Shown here in pieces: positions 49,749 through 58,276 of a stretch of 64,000 nt of DNA (the first letter of the stretch is position 1; every line of letters starts with the position of its first letter). The notes beneath the pieces are model-generated. The model saw nothing but the letters and a program-made list of their open reading frames with translations, did not search any database and was not told the origin of the DNA. This DNA comes from Corynebacterium hindlerae (GTDB lineage Bacteria > Actinomycetota > Actinomycetes > Mycobacteriales > Mycobacteriaceae): assembly GCF_014117265.1 (NCBI RefSeq), contig NZ_CP059833.1, positions 2,573,069 to 2,637,068 of the forward strand. Reading direction: 5' to 3'. The position numbers and the translations under genes were made by a program.

Positions 49749-50759
49749 ATGTTGAAACTTGCTGTTATTGGTGGCGACGGTATCGGCCCAGAGGTCACCG
49801 CCGAAGCCCTGAAGGTGCTGCGCGCCGTTCGCGATGACATCGAGGTCACCGAATATGACCTCGGCGCGCGCCGCTACCTGAAAAACGGCGAGCTGCTTAC
49901 CGACGCCGACCTGGATTCCTTGAAAGAACACGACGCCATCTTGCTGGGTGCCATCGGCGCACCAGGCGAGGTTCCCCCGGGAGTGCTGGAGCGTGGCCTG
50001 CTGCTGCAGCTGCGTTTTCAGCTGGACCACCACGTGAATTTGCGCCCGGCAAAGCTGTACCCGACGTCGACAAGCCCGCTGGCAAACCCCGGTGAGATTG
50101 ACTTCGTCGTCGTCCGCGAAGGCACCGAAGGGCTGTACTGCGGTAACGGCGGTAACCTGCGCGTCGGCACGCCACACGAGGTCGCGTCCGAGGTATCCCA
50201 AAACACCCGCTACGGCGTGGAGCGCGTGGTGCGCGACGCGTTCGAGCGCGCCATGTCCCGCCGCAAGCACCTGACCCTCGTGCATAAGACCAACGTGCTG
50301 GTCAACGCCGGTGGGCTGTGGGAACGCACCGTGGCCGAGGTGGCCACCGAATACCCAGAAGTCACGGTGGAATACAACCACATCGACGCCGCCACCATCT
50401 ACATGGTGACAGACCCGCAGCGCTACGACGTCATCGTCACCGACAACCTCTTCGGTGACATCCTCACCGACCTCGCCGGCGCCGTCACCGGCGGCATTGG
50501 CCTCGCAGCCTCCGGAAACATCGACGCCACCCGCACCTACCCATCCATGTTCGAACCAGTTCACGGCTCCGCGCCAGACATCGCCGGCCAGGGCATCGCC
50601 GACCCATCCGCAGCGATCCTGTCTGCCGCACTCATGCTGCGCCACCTGGGCGACGTTGAGAACGCCGAGCGCATCGAGAAGGCAGTGGAAGCCGACGTGG
50701 TTACCCGCACCGAAGTAAAAACTTCCGAAATCGGAGACAGGATCGCCGCCAGCGTTTAA
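49749..50759 (+). CDS. leuB: 3-isopropylmalate dehydrogenase
   Basis: The 336-residue beta-decarboxylating dehydrogenase is used in leucine synthesis. Conserved blocks are [28 protein letters not shown], the catalytic lysine in VHKTNVL and [14 protein letters not shown]. The ATG at 49749 has GAAAGG eight bases upstream. The open frame starts at 49704 but would begin before the promoter. Closely related actinobacterial enzymes have the same length. Confidence 0.95.
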   Translation: MLKLAVIGGDGIGPEVTAEALKVLRAVRDDIEVTEYDLGARRYLKNGELLTDADLDSLKEHDAILLGAIGAPGEVPPGVLERGLLLQLRFQLDHHVNLRPAKLYPTSTSPLANPGEIDFVVVREGTEGLYCGNGGNLRVGTPHEVASEVSQNTRYGVERVVRDAFERAMSRRKHLTLVHKTNVLVNAGGLWERTVAEVATEYPEVTVEYNHIDAATIYMVTDPQRYDVIVTDNLFGDILTDLAGAVTGGIGLAASGNIDATRTYPSMFEPVHGSAPDIAGQGIADPSAAILSAALMLRHLGDVENAERIEKAVEADVVTRTEVKTSEIGDRIAASV

Positions 50760-50768
50760 TCTCATGGC

Positions 50769-52619
50769 ATGACTGTTGAACTGGAGGAAATCCAGAATTT
50801 CCTGAGCTCTTTCGCTCCCTTCTCCGAACTCGACGAAGCCACCCTGGCCTCGCTCCCGGCGCGCATGGACATGACCTACGCACGCCGGGGCGACGTCATC
50901 TTCAACGCGGGGGAGAAAAACCACTTCATGTACGTGATCCGCTCCGGCGCGATCGACGTGCTGGACGCGGATGGGGTGCTGCTGGACCGTCGTGAAGCAG
51001 GGCGTTCCTTCGGATACTCCACCTTGCCCGAGGACTCAGACTCGCTCTACACGATGATCGCCGTGGAAGACAGTCTGCTGCTGCGCTTGCCCCGCGAACC
51101 CTTCCTGGAAGTCGCCGAAACGCACCCCCTGTTCCGCAGCCACTACGCCACCCAAAGTGCGCGTATCCGCGCAGCGGCGAACCAGCTCCGCGACAGCTCC
51201 AGCGCCGACGTGCTCCGCACCAAACTCGGCGAATTCATGATCCCCGAACCAGCCCAGATCGCCCCCGGCTCCACCATCCAGGAAGCAGCTGCACTCATGC
51301 AGCAGAAAAACGTATCCTCGCTCCTCATCGCGCCGGGAGCCCACCTGGAAGGCATCATCACCGATCGCGACCTGCGCAAACTCGTGGCAACCGGTGGGGA
51401 TATTCAGCGCCCAGTAGAAGCGATCATGACTCCGGATCCCATCACCGCCACCCCGGAAACACTCGCCTTTGAGGCCATGCTGATGATGGCAGAGCGGGGG
51501 ATTCACCACTTACCGGTCGTCGATAGTGGCGTGCTCGTCGGTATCGTCGCCTCCGCCGACATTATGCGGCTGCTGCGCCATGACCCGATCTACCTCACCG
51601 CCGACCTGTCCCGCAGGAACACCCCCGAAGAGCTCGGGGAAGTCTATTCCAATGCCGCTGACGTGGCGGTGCGCTTCATCGAACGCGGAGCATCCGCTGA
51701 GGAAGTGACCGCGCTGCTCACCGTCGCCGCCGACGCCCTGGCACGCAGGCTGCTGCAGCTCGGCGAGGAAAAATTCGGCCCCGCCCCCGTACCCTACTGC
51801 TTCGTTGTGGTCGGCTCGCAGGGGCGCCGCGGCATGGGACTCGCCTCCGACCAAGACAACTGCCTCGTCCTGTCCGACTCCTACAACGAAGCCGAACACG
51901 GCGCCTACTTTGAGCAGCTGAGCCAGTTCGTGTGCACCGGCCTGGACAAAGCAGGCCAGGCGCTGTGCCCAGGGGACATGATGGCAATGAACCCGCAATG
52001 GCGCATGACGGTGACCGAATGGGTGGCAAAATTCCGCACCTGGATCACCGCGCCCGAGCCCGACGCCCTGCTGCACGCCCAAACCTTCTTCGACTTCCGA
52101 GGAATTTACGGTTCGCTGGAACTGGCGGAAGAAGTCCATGCAGCTGCCGTCGAGATGGCACAGGGAGCTGGCCGTATGCACGCGCACCTGGCCGCCCTCG
52201 CCGCGCGCCGGGAACCACCCCTGGGATTTTTCCGCGGCTTCGTGCTGGACCGCTCGGGGGAGTATGCACACACACTCGATGTGAAAAAGGGTGGGATTGC
52301 GGCGGTGGTCCAGATGGGCCGACTGTTTGCGCTGGCTTCCGGCGCGCCTGAGGTGGGTACGATCGACCGGCTGCACGCGGCCGCCGGGAAGGCGGTTTCC
52401 CAGCAGGGGGCAAGCGACCTTATCGACGCCTACGAGTTCCTCTTCACCATGTCCCTGCGTTGGCAGGCGGATCAAATCCGCTCCGGGCAGAAAGCGAGTT
52501 ACCATGTTGACCCAAGCTCGCTCGGAAAGCTTGACCGCGAGCATCTGCGCGACGCCTTCCAGGTGATCAAGTCCATTCAGACCGCGTTGACCACGAAATT
52601 CCCGGTGCGCAGCATATGA
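50769..52619 (+). CDS. cNMP-binding/CBS-domain/DUF294 nucleotidyltransferase-like protein
   Basis: A 616-residue cytoplasmic protein. An N-terminal cyclic-nucleotide-binding fold (about 8–125: FSELDEATLASLPARMD … RRGDVIFNAGEKNHFMYVIRSGAIDV) is followed by two CBS domains (about 150–275). A nucleotidyltransferase-like domain has the VGSQGRRGMGLASDQDNCLVL motif (about 350–370), where the Gly-Ser and the D-x-D-like acids would be catalytic. A DUF294 C-terminal helical region completes it. GlnD-like activity and cyclic-nucleotide sensing are plausible, but no target is known. The next gene, a DnaQ-like exonuclease, overlaps its stop by 4 bp, a conserved pairing in many bacteria. Confidence 0.88.
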   Translation: MTVELEEIQNFLSSFAPFSELDEATLASLPARMDMTYARRGDVIFNAGEKNHFMYVIRSGAIDVLDADGVLLDRREAGRSFGYSTLPEDSDSLYTMIAVEDSLLLRLPREPFLEVAETHPLFRSHYATQSARIRAAANQLRDSSSADVLRTKLGEFMIPEPAQIAPGSTIQEAAALMQQKNVSSLLIAPGAHLEGIITDRDLRKLVATGGDIQRPVEAIMTPDPITATPETLAFEAMLMMAERGIHHLPVVDSGVLVGIVASADIMRLLRHDPIYLTADLSRRNTPEELGEVYSNAADVAVRFIERGASAEEVTALLTVAADALARRLLQLGEEKFGPAPVPYCFVVVGSQGRRGMGLASDQDNCLVLSDSYNEAEHGAYFEQLSQFVCTGLDKAGQALCPGDMMAMNPQWRMTVTEWVAKFRTWITAPEPDALLHAQTFFDFRGIYGSLELAEEVHAAAVEMAQGAGRMHAHLAALAARREPPLGFFRGFVLDRSGEYAHTLDVKKGGIAAVVQMGRLFALASGAPEVGTIDRLHAAAGKAVSQQGASDLIDAYEFLFTMSLRWQADQIRSGQKASYHVDPSSLGKLDREHLRDAFQVIKSIQTALTTKFPVRSI

Positions 52620-53191
52620 GACTGTTCAAGCCAAACCCCGCAGTGGCGGACCTGCAGCTCCTCGCCGTGGACATCGAAACCACGGGACTTAAACCCGGAC
52701 GCGACAAAATTCTGTCCATCGGTTGGGTGCCCGTCAACGGCGACGTCATCGACCTCTCCGGGGCCGGTTACTTCGTCATCTCCGACACCGCTGACGTCAG
52801 CTCCAGCGTGAGTATCCACGGGCTTACCGACGACGCCCTCGCCGCCGGGGTCCCCCTGTCTGAGGCACTCCCGGTGTTTCAGGAGGCGCTGGGGGAGCGA
52901 GTGATGCTCGCGCACTACGCCAGCATCGAACGAGACTTCCTCCGCCATGCACTAGGACGTTCCTTTAAGCCCGACATCGTGGATACCTTCGCACTCGAAC
53001 GCCGCCATATGGAACGCATGGGAACCTACCCACGCGGCGAGGACCTGCGACTTCCGCGCATCCGAGCCCGGTACGAGCTCCCCAACTACCGTTCGCACAA
53101 CGCACTTACCGACGCCCTGGCCTGCGCGGAACTGTATCTATGTCTTATAAAGAAATATTCCTTAGGTAGCTTAAGCAACCTGCAGCCATGA
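52616..53191 (+). CDS. DnaQ-like 3'-5' exonuclease partnered with CBS/cNMP protein
   Basis: A 191-residue DEDDh exonuclease. Motif I is AVDIETTGL (about 19–27), then SIHGLTDD, motif II AHYASIERDFL (about 101–111), and motif III SHNALTDALACAEL (HxxxxD). It is short, like proofreading-type nucleases, but it sits in an operon with the cNMP/CBS/nucleotidyltransferase gene (ATGA overlap). This suggests it acts on a nucleotide or RNA signal rather than in replication, which is inference. The gene ends 18 bp before the FAH gene start. Confidence 0.88.
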   Translation: MRLFKPNPAVADLQLLAVDIETTGLKPGRDKILSIGWVPVNGDVIDLSGAGYFVISDTADVSSSVSIHGLTDDALAAGVPLSEALPVFQEALGERVMLAHYASIERDFLRHALGRSFKPDIVDTFALERRHMERMGTYPRGEDLRLPRIRARYELPNYRSHNALTDALACAELYLCLIKKYSLGSLSNLQP

Positions 53192-53197
53192 GATGTG

Positions 53198-53203
53198 TAT
53201 GAT
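53198..53203 (+). promoter_or_regulatory. -10 box of the leaderless FAH-family gene
   Basis: TATGAT is followed by six bases and the ATG at 53210. It supports that start over an in-frame upstream start at 53195 that would precede the promoter. Confidence 0.6.
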
Positions 53204-53209
53204 TCACCT

Positions 53210-54001
53210 ATGCGTATTGGACGAATTGCCACCCCAGAAGGAATGACCTTTTGTGTCATTGATGACGAAGGAACCACTGCCAAGCAAATTGCGGGCCACC
53301 CATTTGAGGCCCCAACTTATACCGGCAAAGAGTGGCCCCTCTCAGAGGTTCGCCTGCTCGCCCCAATGCTGCCAGGCAAAATTGTGGCACTGGGCCGTAA
53401 CTACGCAGACCATGTAGCCGAGGTGTTCAAAAAGAGTGCAGAGTCCCTGCCTCCCACCATCTTCATCAAGCCATCCACCGCAGTCATCGGCCCTGGCAAT
53501 GCCATCAAGATCCCTGACTTTGCCACCAAGGTCGAGTTCGAGGGCGAAGTGGCTATGGTGATTAACCGACCGTGCAAGAACGTCAAGGCAGAAGACTGGC
53601 AGGACTACGTGCTCGGCTTCACCATCCTCAACGACGTCTCCTCCCGCGACCTGCAGTTCGCCGACGGCCAGTGGGCACGCGCCAAGGGCATCGACACCTT
53701 CGCACCGATGGGCCCCTGGATCGAAACCGACCTGTCCAAGTTCGAGTTCGACAACATCTCCATCAAGGCGCACCTGACGCAAAACGGCGAGACCACCACG
53801 CCACAGGACTCCAACTCCAACCAGATGATCAAAACCTTTGGCGAAATCCTGGAGATGATCACCGCCTCCATGACGCTGCTGCCAGGCGATGTTGTCACCA
53901 CCGGTTCTCCGGCTGGCACCAAGGAAATGTTCCCTGGTGACTTCATCGAGATCGAAGTACCGGGTATCGGCAAGCTGGGGAACCCAGTCGAGCGGGCATA
54001 G
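53210..54001 (+). CDS. Fumarylacetoacetate hydrolase-family protein
   Basis: The 263-residue protein has the FAH C-terminal domain (from about residue 55: KIVALGRNYADHV). The metal-binding residues are visible in VEFEGEVAMVI (ExE) and a later Asp, and TGSPAGTKEMFPGD closes the site. Such proteins hydrolyse or decarboxylate 2-oxo dicarboxylates. Mycobacteria have the same gene directly before gltX. Here a 4-kb insert (lipoprotein, sigma factor, methyltransferase, isochorismate synthase) separates the two. The start at 53210 is supported by a TATGAT hexamer. Confidence 0.9.
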   Translation: MRIGRIATPEGMTFCVIDDEGTTAKQIAGHPFEAPTYTGKEWPLSEVRLLAPMLPGKIVALGRNYADHVAEVFKKSAESLPPTIFIKPSTAVIGPGNAIKIPDFATKVEFEGEVAMVINRPCKNVKAEDWQDYVLGFTILNDVSSRDLQFADGQWARAKGIDTFAPMGPWIETDLSKFEFDNISIKAHLTQNGETTTPQDSNSNQMIKTFGEILEMITASMTLLPGDVVTTGSPAGTKEMFPGDFIEIEVPGIGKLGNPVERA

Positions 54002-54080
54002 GTTTTATTTGAGAAGGCCTTTTGTGTTTCGCCTTCTCACATGTGCGGCTAGGGGGCGGGGGTTAGGGAGGCGTTTTTGC

Positions 54081-54156
54081 GCCACAGGAGCCGCAACCGT
54101 CTCATTTGCCTCAGCTGTCACGGTATTGGGGCGGGGTGATGGCTGCTTAATCTTCG
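54081..54156. repeat. 76-bp flank shared with family A copy 2
   Basis: Aligned without gaps to 34025–34100, in the same position relative to the 74-bp element. Several mismatches show it is older than the identity between copies 1 and 2. Confidence 0.6.
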
Positions 54157-54230
54157 CCCCGACATTACTCTCCCGAAGTTCGGGCTGGTGGGGGGATTTT
54201 TAGGGCTACCTCGGGGGCGTAATGTCGGGG
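54157..54230. repeat. 74-bp palindromic element, family A, copy 4
   Basis: Same ends (CCCCGACATTAC / GTAATGTCGGGG), same length and same orientation as copies 1 and 2, with about nine substitutions in the middle. It lies in the 391-bp gap after the FAH gene. Nothing else was found in that gap apart from a weak ECF-like TGTAAC at about 54320. Confidence 0.88.
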
Positions 54231-54392
54231 TCAACGCTCCTGCAATCAATTCCAGCACCCAGGCAATTGCGCGCCTGAAAAAATTGCAAGCAACATGGAG
54301 ACCGAAAAGGGAAACAAGCTGTAACAAAAGTCTTCGCAGGCTCACAACCTTAATGGCAGCGAAAGTACGAGTCCTTAAGAAAGAAGGTCGTC

Positions 54393-54836
54393 ATGTTTGC
54401 AATGTCCAGCAAGAAGGTAGCAGGAGTAGGCGCTGCTCTGGTGGCAGTGTGTGCATTGTCCGCGTGTGGGCAGAAGCCAGCCGAAGCAGACAGCACTATG
54501 CAAGAGGAGAAAGTTGCCCCAGCCGTGGAGCTTGCGGTGCATGGTGTCATTGCACCTCTCGCTGAGCTCTCGGTCATCTCTCCGTGCCTGGAAGGGGATA
54601 CGGGAGCTAAGTTCACCAGCTCTTTTGGTGTGTCCGGCGACATGCATCCGGCAGCTGATTCGCCGAACCTGCTCGGCACCTTGGAACTGCCAGCAGATGT
54701 TCAACCGTCCGATCCAAATGATCCACACTATGTGACGGTGACGTGTGACTCGTCGGGAGCGGAAAGCACGGTCCGAATCGAGGAGAGGAATGTACACGGA
54801 TCCGGTAGCGAAGCTCTCCTGGAAGAGTTCAAGTAA
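54393..54836 (+). CDS. Small lipoprotein upstream of ECF sigma factor
   Basis: The 147-residue protein has a signal peptide ending in ALSAC (C25). A compact extracytoplasmic domain follows, with two cysteines (in VISPCLEG and VTVTCDSSG) that may form a disulfide. No family is recognised. The ATG at 54393 has AAGAAGG before it, and a second ATG three codons later is possible. The sigma factor gene starts 15 bp downstream, so it probably belongs to the same operon. It could sense or modulate the anti-sigma protein encoded further down. Confidence 0.75.
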   Translation: MFAMSSKKVAGVGAALVAVCALSACGQKPAEADSTMQEEKVAPAVELAVHGVIAPLAELSVISPCLEGDTGAKFTSSFGVSGDMHPAADSPNLLGTLELPADVQPSDPNDPHYVTVTCDSSGAESTVRIEERNVHGSGSEALLEEFK

Positions 54837-54851
54837 GACAGTTAGGGTTAC

Positions 54852-55388
54852 GTGAATTCAGAAGAGTTATCAGACGCTGCGCGTTTCACCAGGATTTACC
54901 GCGAGACGTATCCGAAGGTGCTGACGTATATGCGTCGCCGTACCGACGAAGGCACTGCCCCAGATCTCACTGCTGAAGTGTTTACCAGGGCGTGGCGAAA
55001 GCGCAGCGACCTGTGGCGAGCTAAAACCCCGTTGGCCTGGCTGTACGGAATCTCCCGCAATGTGGTGCTGGAGTTCTATCGCAGCCGAGGCCACGACCAA
55101 GAAGCCATGCAGGCGTTGGAACATAATGTTGTGCAGCACGCAGACAAAAACGACGCGGTAGATCAGGCCCTTGACATTGCCGCGGCACTGAAAACCATGC
55201 ACGAAAAGGATCGCGAGATCCTGTTACTAAGTGCGTGGGAAGACTTAGAGGGCGCTGACCTTGGCGCAGTGCTGGGGGTATCAGCAGGTGCGGCACGTGT
55301 TCGGCTGCACCGGGCTCGCGCCCGACTCACTAAGACATTAAACGAGGCATTGACAGAGCAACACCATAAACAACGAAAAGAGCAGTAG
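54852..55388 (+). CDS. ECF-type RNA polymerase sigma factor
   Basis: The 178-residue group 4 sigma factor has region 2 at about residues 14–80 (YRETYPKVLTYMRRRT … DLTAEVFTRAWRKRSDL … LAWLYGISRNVVLEFYRS). Region 4 lies at about 115–165 (LKTMHEKDREILLLSAWEDLEGADLGAVLGVSAGAARVRLHRARARL). The GTG at 54852 is the only in-frame start before region 2. The gene for a membrane anti-sigma-like protein follows 9 bp later. Target promoters are unknown. A TGTAAC at 54320 upstream of the operon could be its own -35, but this is a weak guess. Confidence 0.88.
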   Translation: MNSEELSDAARFTRIYRETYPKVLTYMRRRTDEGTAPDLTAEVFTRAWRKRSDLWRAKTPLAWLYGISRNVVLEFYRSRGHDQEAMQALEHNVVQHADKNDAVDQALDIAAALKTMHEKDREILLLSAWEDLEGADLGAVLGVSAGAARVRLHRARARLTKTLNEALTEQHHKQRKEQ

Positions 55389-55397
55389 GTCCCAATC

Positions 55398-56576
55398 ATG
55401 ACTTCCAACGATGATTTGGCGCAGCACCGAGCCCTGAAACTGCTGCGTCAACACAATCCAGTCCCAGACGAAGAACTCACCAGCGAGCAACAGCAGGTCC
55501 AAGAACAGACCCTTAAGAAAATCCTCGGCGACGAGGCTTCAGAGAATGTGGCGTCGCGAAGAGTAAAGAGGCTGTGGCCGGTGCTTGTCGCAGCCTCGGC
55601 GCTCGTCCTGGCTAGCGTCGTGGCCGTTCCAATGCTGAGCCCGCAGCCCGCCGATGCGCAGGAAGTACTCCTCCAGGCCAGCGAAGCCGCAGCGAGCGCC
55701 CCAGATTTGGCCGAGGTAGGAATCGCCGGGCAACAATTCCAGCGCCGCGTGGACGCAGACAACAGCGGTGAGGTGACTACCTCGATGAAAATCGATGCAT
55801 CGAACGTGCTGCGGGTCGAGGTAGCAACGAGTCCGGGACCTATCAGCAACGAGCTGAGCACTTTTGCACAGCAGTTGCAGTCGCACAATGGCGAACCGCT
55901 CACTATGGTGGCGGAAGCGAACATCGCTGCGGGTGATAACGGGAAACTGGCGCAGATTGTTGCCGAGCACTACGGCGACGACACCGCGCGAGGCATCCTG
56001 GAATTCCTCATGCTGCCTGGCGTCAATGCCGAGGCCACGCAAGCCTTCTACCGGATGCTCGCTGAATTGCCCGGCAACAAGGTGGCGAAGAAGCCGGCCA
56101 CGGAAGCGCTGTCCAACGATGAAGTGGTCACCATTGAGCGCAAGGGAGATGGCCTGGAGATGTCTTTGCTCCCAGCCTCCGGGCGGCTCATTGAAGTGAA
56201 GAACCTCATCGCCCCTGGGTTAACCACCACTGTCCAGGCAGCAGGGTTGCTGGGTTGCGTGAACATTGTTGAGCAGGGAGCGCCAGAGAGCGTCAGCCTC
56301 GCCTGCGCCGACGGCAATTACCTGCTCACCGACCTCACTTGGGACAACTGGAACGCCCCAGAAGCCCAGGGACGAGGCAACGCATGGGTCAATGATTGCG
56401 ACCCGAGCTGCGCCGAGGCTGAGCAGAAACAGTACCCAGTTACTGTCACCGTCAGCGAGAAGCGAAACTGCGGCTACAACCTGGATGTGTACAACAAGCT
56501 CAGCGTCACGTACGGGGAGCAAAAGCCAAAGTATTCCGAGCAGCAGGAAAGCTTCGATATAGGCTGCGCCCAATAG
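55398..56576 (+). CDS. Membrane protein paired with ECF sigma factor (possible anti-sigma factor)
   Basis: The 392-residue protein has a charged cytoplasmic N-terminus (1–57: DDLAQHRALKLLRQHNPVPDEELT), one membrane helix (58–80: RLWPVLVAASALVLASVVAVPML) and a large extracytoplasmic domain. Most of that domain's cysteines lie in its C-terminal part (DCDPSCAEAE, KRNCGY, IGCAQ). This fits the CU044_5270-type proteins found next to ECF sigma genes in actinobacteria. The cytoplasmic part could hold the sigma factor until the outer domain senses a signal. The anti-sigma role is inferred from gene order. Confidence 0.75.
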   Translation: MTSNDDLAQHRALKLLRQHNPVPDEELTSEQQQVQEQTLKKILGDEASENVASRRVKRLWPVLVAASALVLASVVAVPMLSPQPADAQEVLLQASEAAASAPDLAEVGIAGQQFQRRVDADNSGEVTTSMKIDASNVLRVEVATSPGPISNELSTFAQQLQSHNGEPLTMVAEANIAAGDNGKLAQIVAEHYGDDTARGILEFLMLPGVNAEATQAFYRMLAELPGNKVAKKPATEALSNDEVVTIERKGDGLEMSLLPASGRLIEVKNLIAPGLTTTVQAAGLLGCVNIVEQGAPESVSLACADGNYLLTDLTWDNWNAPEAQGRGNAWVNDCDPSCAEAEQKQYPVTVTVSEKRNCGYNLDVYNKLSVTYGEQKPKYSEQQESFDIGCAQ

Positions 56577-56640
56577 CGCCGGGCTTATCGACGTTCCATC
56601 CCCAAGGCTCGTGACCTGACACACCAGCTATTGTTAGGTC

Positions 56641-57195
56641 ATGAGTCAACACTTTGAAGAGCTTTACGCATCCAAAGAACAGGTCTGGTCCGGCAATCCC
56701 AACGAAAACCTGGTAGCCACGGTCACCGGCTGGGAACCCGGCACTGCCCTGGATATCGGCTGCGGCGAAGGCGCCGACCTCGCATGGCTGCACGAACAGG
56801 GCTGGCAGGTGACCGGAATTGATCCCTCCCCGACCGCGGTCCAGCGCGCGGGGAAGGCATGCCCCGAGGCCTCCTTGCATGTGGGAACTTTTGAGGAGCT
56901 AGACCTCGGAACCTTCGACCTCGTGGTTGCCTGCTATGTGCCGCTGGCCAAGGATGCGGGCGAGAAGCTCAAGGCCTCCTTGAACCCGGGCGGGACGTTG
57001 GTCCTGCTCCATCACGAGTTCCCGGAGCACCAAGCGCCGGAGGACTACCTCATGCCGCACAATGCGCGCGAGCTACTTGGCGAAGACTGGGAGATCAGCG
57101 TGGAGAAGAAAGCACGCCACGTGAGTGAAGGCCACGGTAAGCATCACAAGGATGATCTCGTCCTAAAGGCCCAGTGCGCGCAGGATGGTGCGTAG
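56641..57195 (+). CDS. SAM-dependent methyltransferase
   Basis: The 184-residue class I methyltransferase has motif I TALDIGCGEGADLAWLHEQGW (residues 36–56), the acidic end of strand 2 in TGIDPSPTAV, and post-I/II motifs FDLVVACYVPL. It is shorter than many TehB/UbiE-like enzymes and its substrate is unknown. The ATG at 56641 gives a typical N-terminus. The gene ends 33 bp inside the convergent isochorismate synthase gene. Confidence 0.85.
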   Translation: MSQHFEELYASKEQVWSGNPNENLVATVTGWEPGTALDIGCGEGADLAWLHEQGWQVTGIDPSPTAVQRAGKACPEASLHVGTFEELDLGTFDLVVACYVPLAKDAGEKLKASLNPGGTLVLLHHEFPEHQAPEDYLMPHNARELLGEDWEISVEKKARHVSEGHGKHHKDDLVLKAQCAQDGA

Positions 57196-58257
57196 CTTCG
57201 CATCCGTTTCCGCAAGCTCAGCGGCAGGATCTGACGAGGAGACGATCCCGCCACCAGCCCACGCCCGGGCAGTGAGCCCGTCGGGAGCCACTTCCGCGCA
57301 GCGAATAGCCACCATGTATTCGCCGTCGCCGGATCGGTCGCACCAGCCGACAGCCCCGGCATAGAAACCGCGCGGGGTTTCCACCGCCTCAATGAGCGCC
57401 TCGGCGGCATCGACCGGGGTGCCGCAGATTGCGGGGGTGGGGTGAACCAAAAGGGCCAGTTCCAGCGCGTTCATCTCTTTAGAAAGCGTGCCGACGATCG
57501 GCGTAGCCAAATGCCACATCTCGTCGGTTTTGGTTAACTCTGGAACGGATGGCGCAGAAAGGGAAGAACACACTGGCTCCAGCGCCCGAAGCAGATGCTC
57601 GACCACAAAGCGGTGTTCCGCGAGGTCTTTGGCGCTGGCCTGCAGGTCAGCGCCGGCTAGGTGATCGCGGACCGGGTCGTCGTTACGCGGCGCAGAACCG
57701 GCGAGCGGGTAGGCCGTGACGGTGGAACCCTGCAGCTTAATCAGCACCTCCGGGGAGCTGCCGACCAGGAAGCCGCGGCCGACGGGGCCCAGATCGGCGA
57801 TGAACCCGTCGCAGTGACTGGAGTTGTCGATGAGTCGCGCCGCCACCAGGCGGGGATCTACCGGGCAATCAAAGTCGATGTCCACGGCGCGCGCGAGCAC
57901 CACCTTCTCCAGCGGGGTGTGCGACAGGGTCCCCACCGCCGCCGCGACGCGCTCCTCATGCTCCCCAGGGGACGGATCAAAGCCCGCCACCTGCGCGGAC
58001 AGCTCAGAACCGGGGCCCACCCGGTAGTAAGCGTGCGGCTCCAGGGGGCCGTCCTCACGGATGATCTTTTCTGGCACCGTCAGCGCCGCCGGGGCATCGC
58101 GCAAAAAGGGGAGTGCGCCCACCACCATGTCATGCTCACCGGCCTTGAGCGCGGCAACAGCCTCCCGCGGGTCCGTGTAGCTTTGCACCGATCCTTGGGT
58201 GCGTACAGATCCATGTGCGCGGGAAAGCAGGAAGTCGGGTGCAGTGGTCGGACGCAT
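57163..58257 (-). CDS. Isochorismate synthase (MenF/EntC family)
   Basis: The 364-residue chorismate-binding enzyme has the conserved blocks [70 protein letters not shown] and GFYAGAVGW. It converts chorismate to isochorismate for menaquinone or siderophore synthesis. No catechol siderophore genes are seen in the window. The ATG at 58257 lies seven bases after a TAGTAT -10 box on the minus strand, a leaderless start. The 50 open codons upstream run into the gltX promoter. It is divergent from gltX. Confidence 0.9.
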   Translation of the reverse strand: MRPTTAPDFLLSRAHGSVRTQGSVQSYTDPREAVAALKAGEHDMVVGALPFLRDAPAALTVPEKIIREDGPLEPHAYYRVGPGSELSAQVAGFDPSPGEHEERVAAAVGTLSHTPLEKVVLARAVDIDFDCPVDPRLVAARLIDNSSHCDGFIADLGPVGRGFLVGSSPEVLIKLQGSTVTAYPLAGSAPRNDDPVRDHLAGADLQASAKDLAEHRFVVEHLLRALEPVCSSLSAPSVPELTKTDEMWHLATPIVGTLSKEMNALELALLVHPTPAICGTPVDAAEALIEAVETPRGFYAGAVGWCDRSGDGEYMVAIRCAEVAPDGLTARAWAGGGIVSSSDPAAELAETDAKLRTILRALGL

Positions 58258-58263
58258 AGGCTC

Positions 58264-58270
58264 TATACTA
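58264..58270. promoter_or_regulatory. Overlapping divergent -10 boxes of isochorismate synthase and gltX
   Basis: The plus-strand TATACT (58264-58269) ends seven bases before the gltX ATG at 58277. The minus-strand TAGTAT (58270-58265) ends seven bases before the isochorismate synthase ATG at 58257. The two hexamers share five base pairs within a 19-bp gap, with no ribosome binding site on either side. Confidence 0.6.
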
Positions 58271-58276
58271 TCCAGC

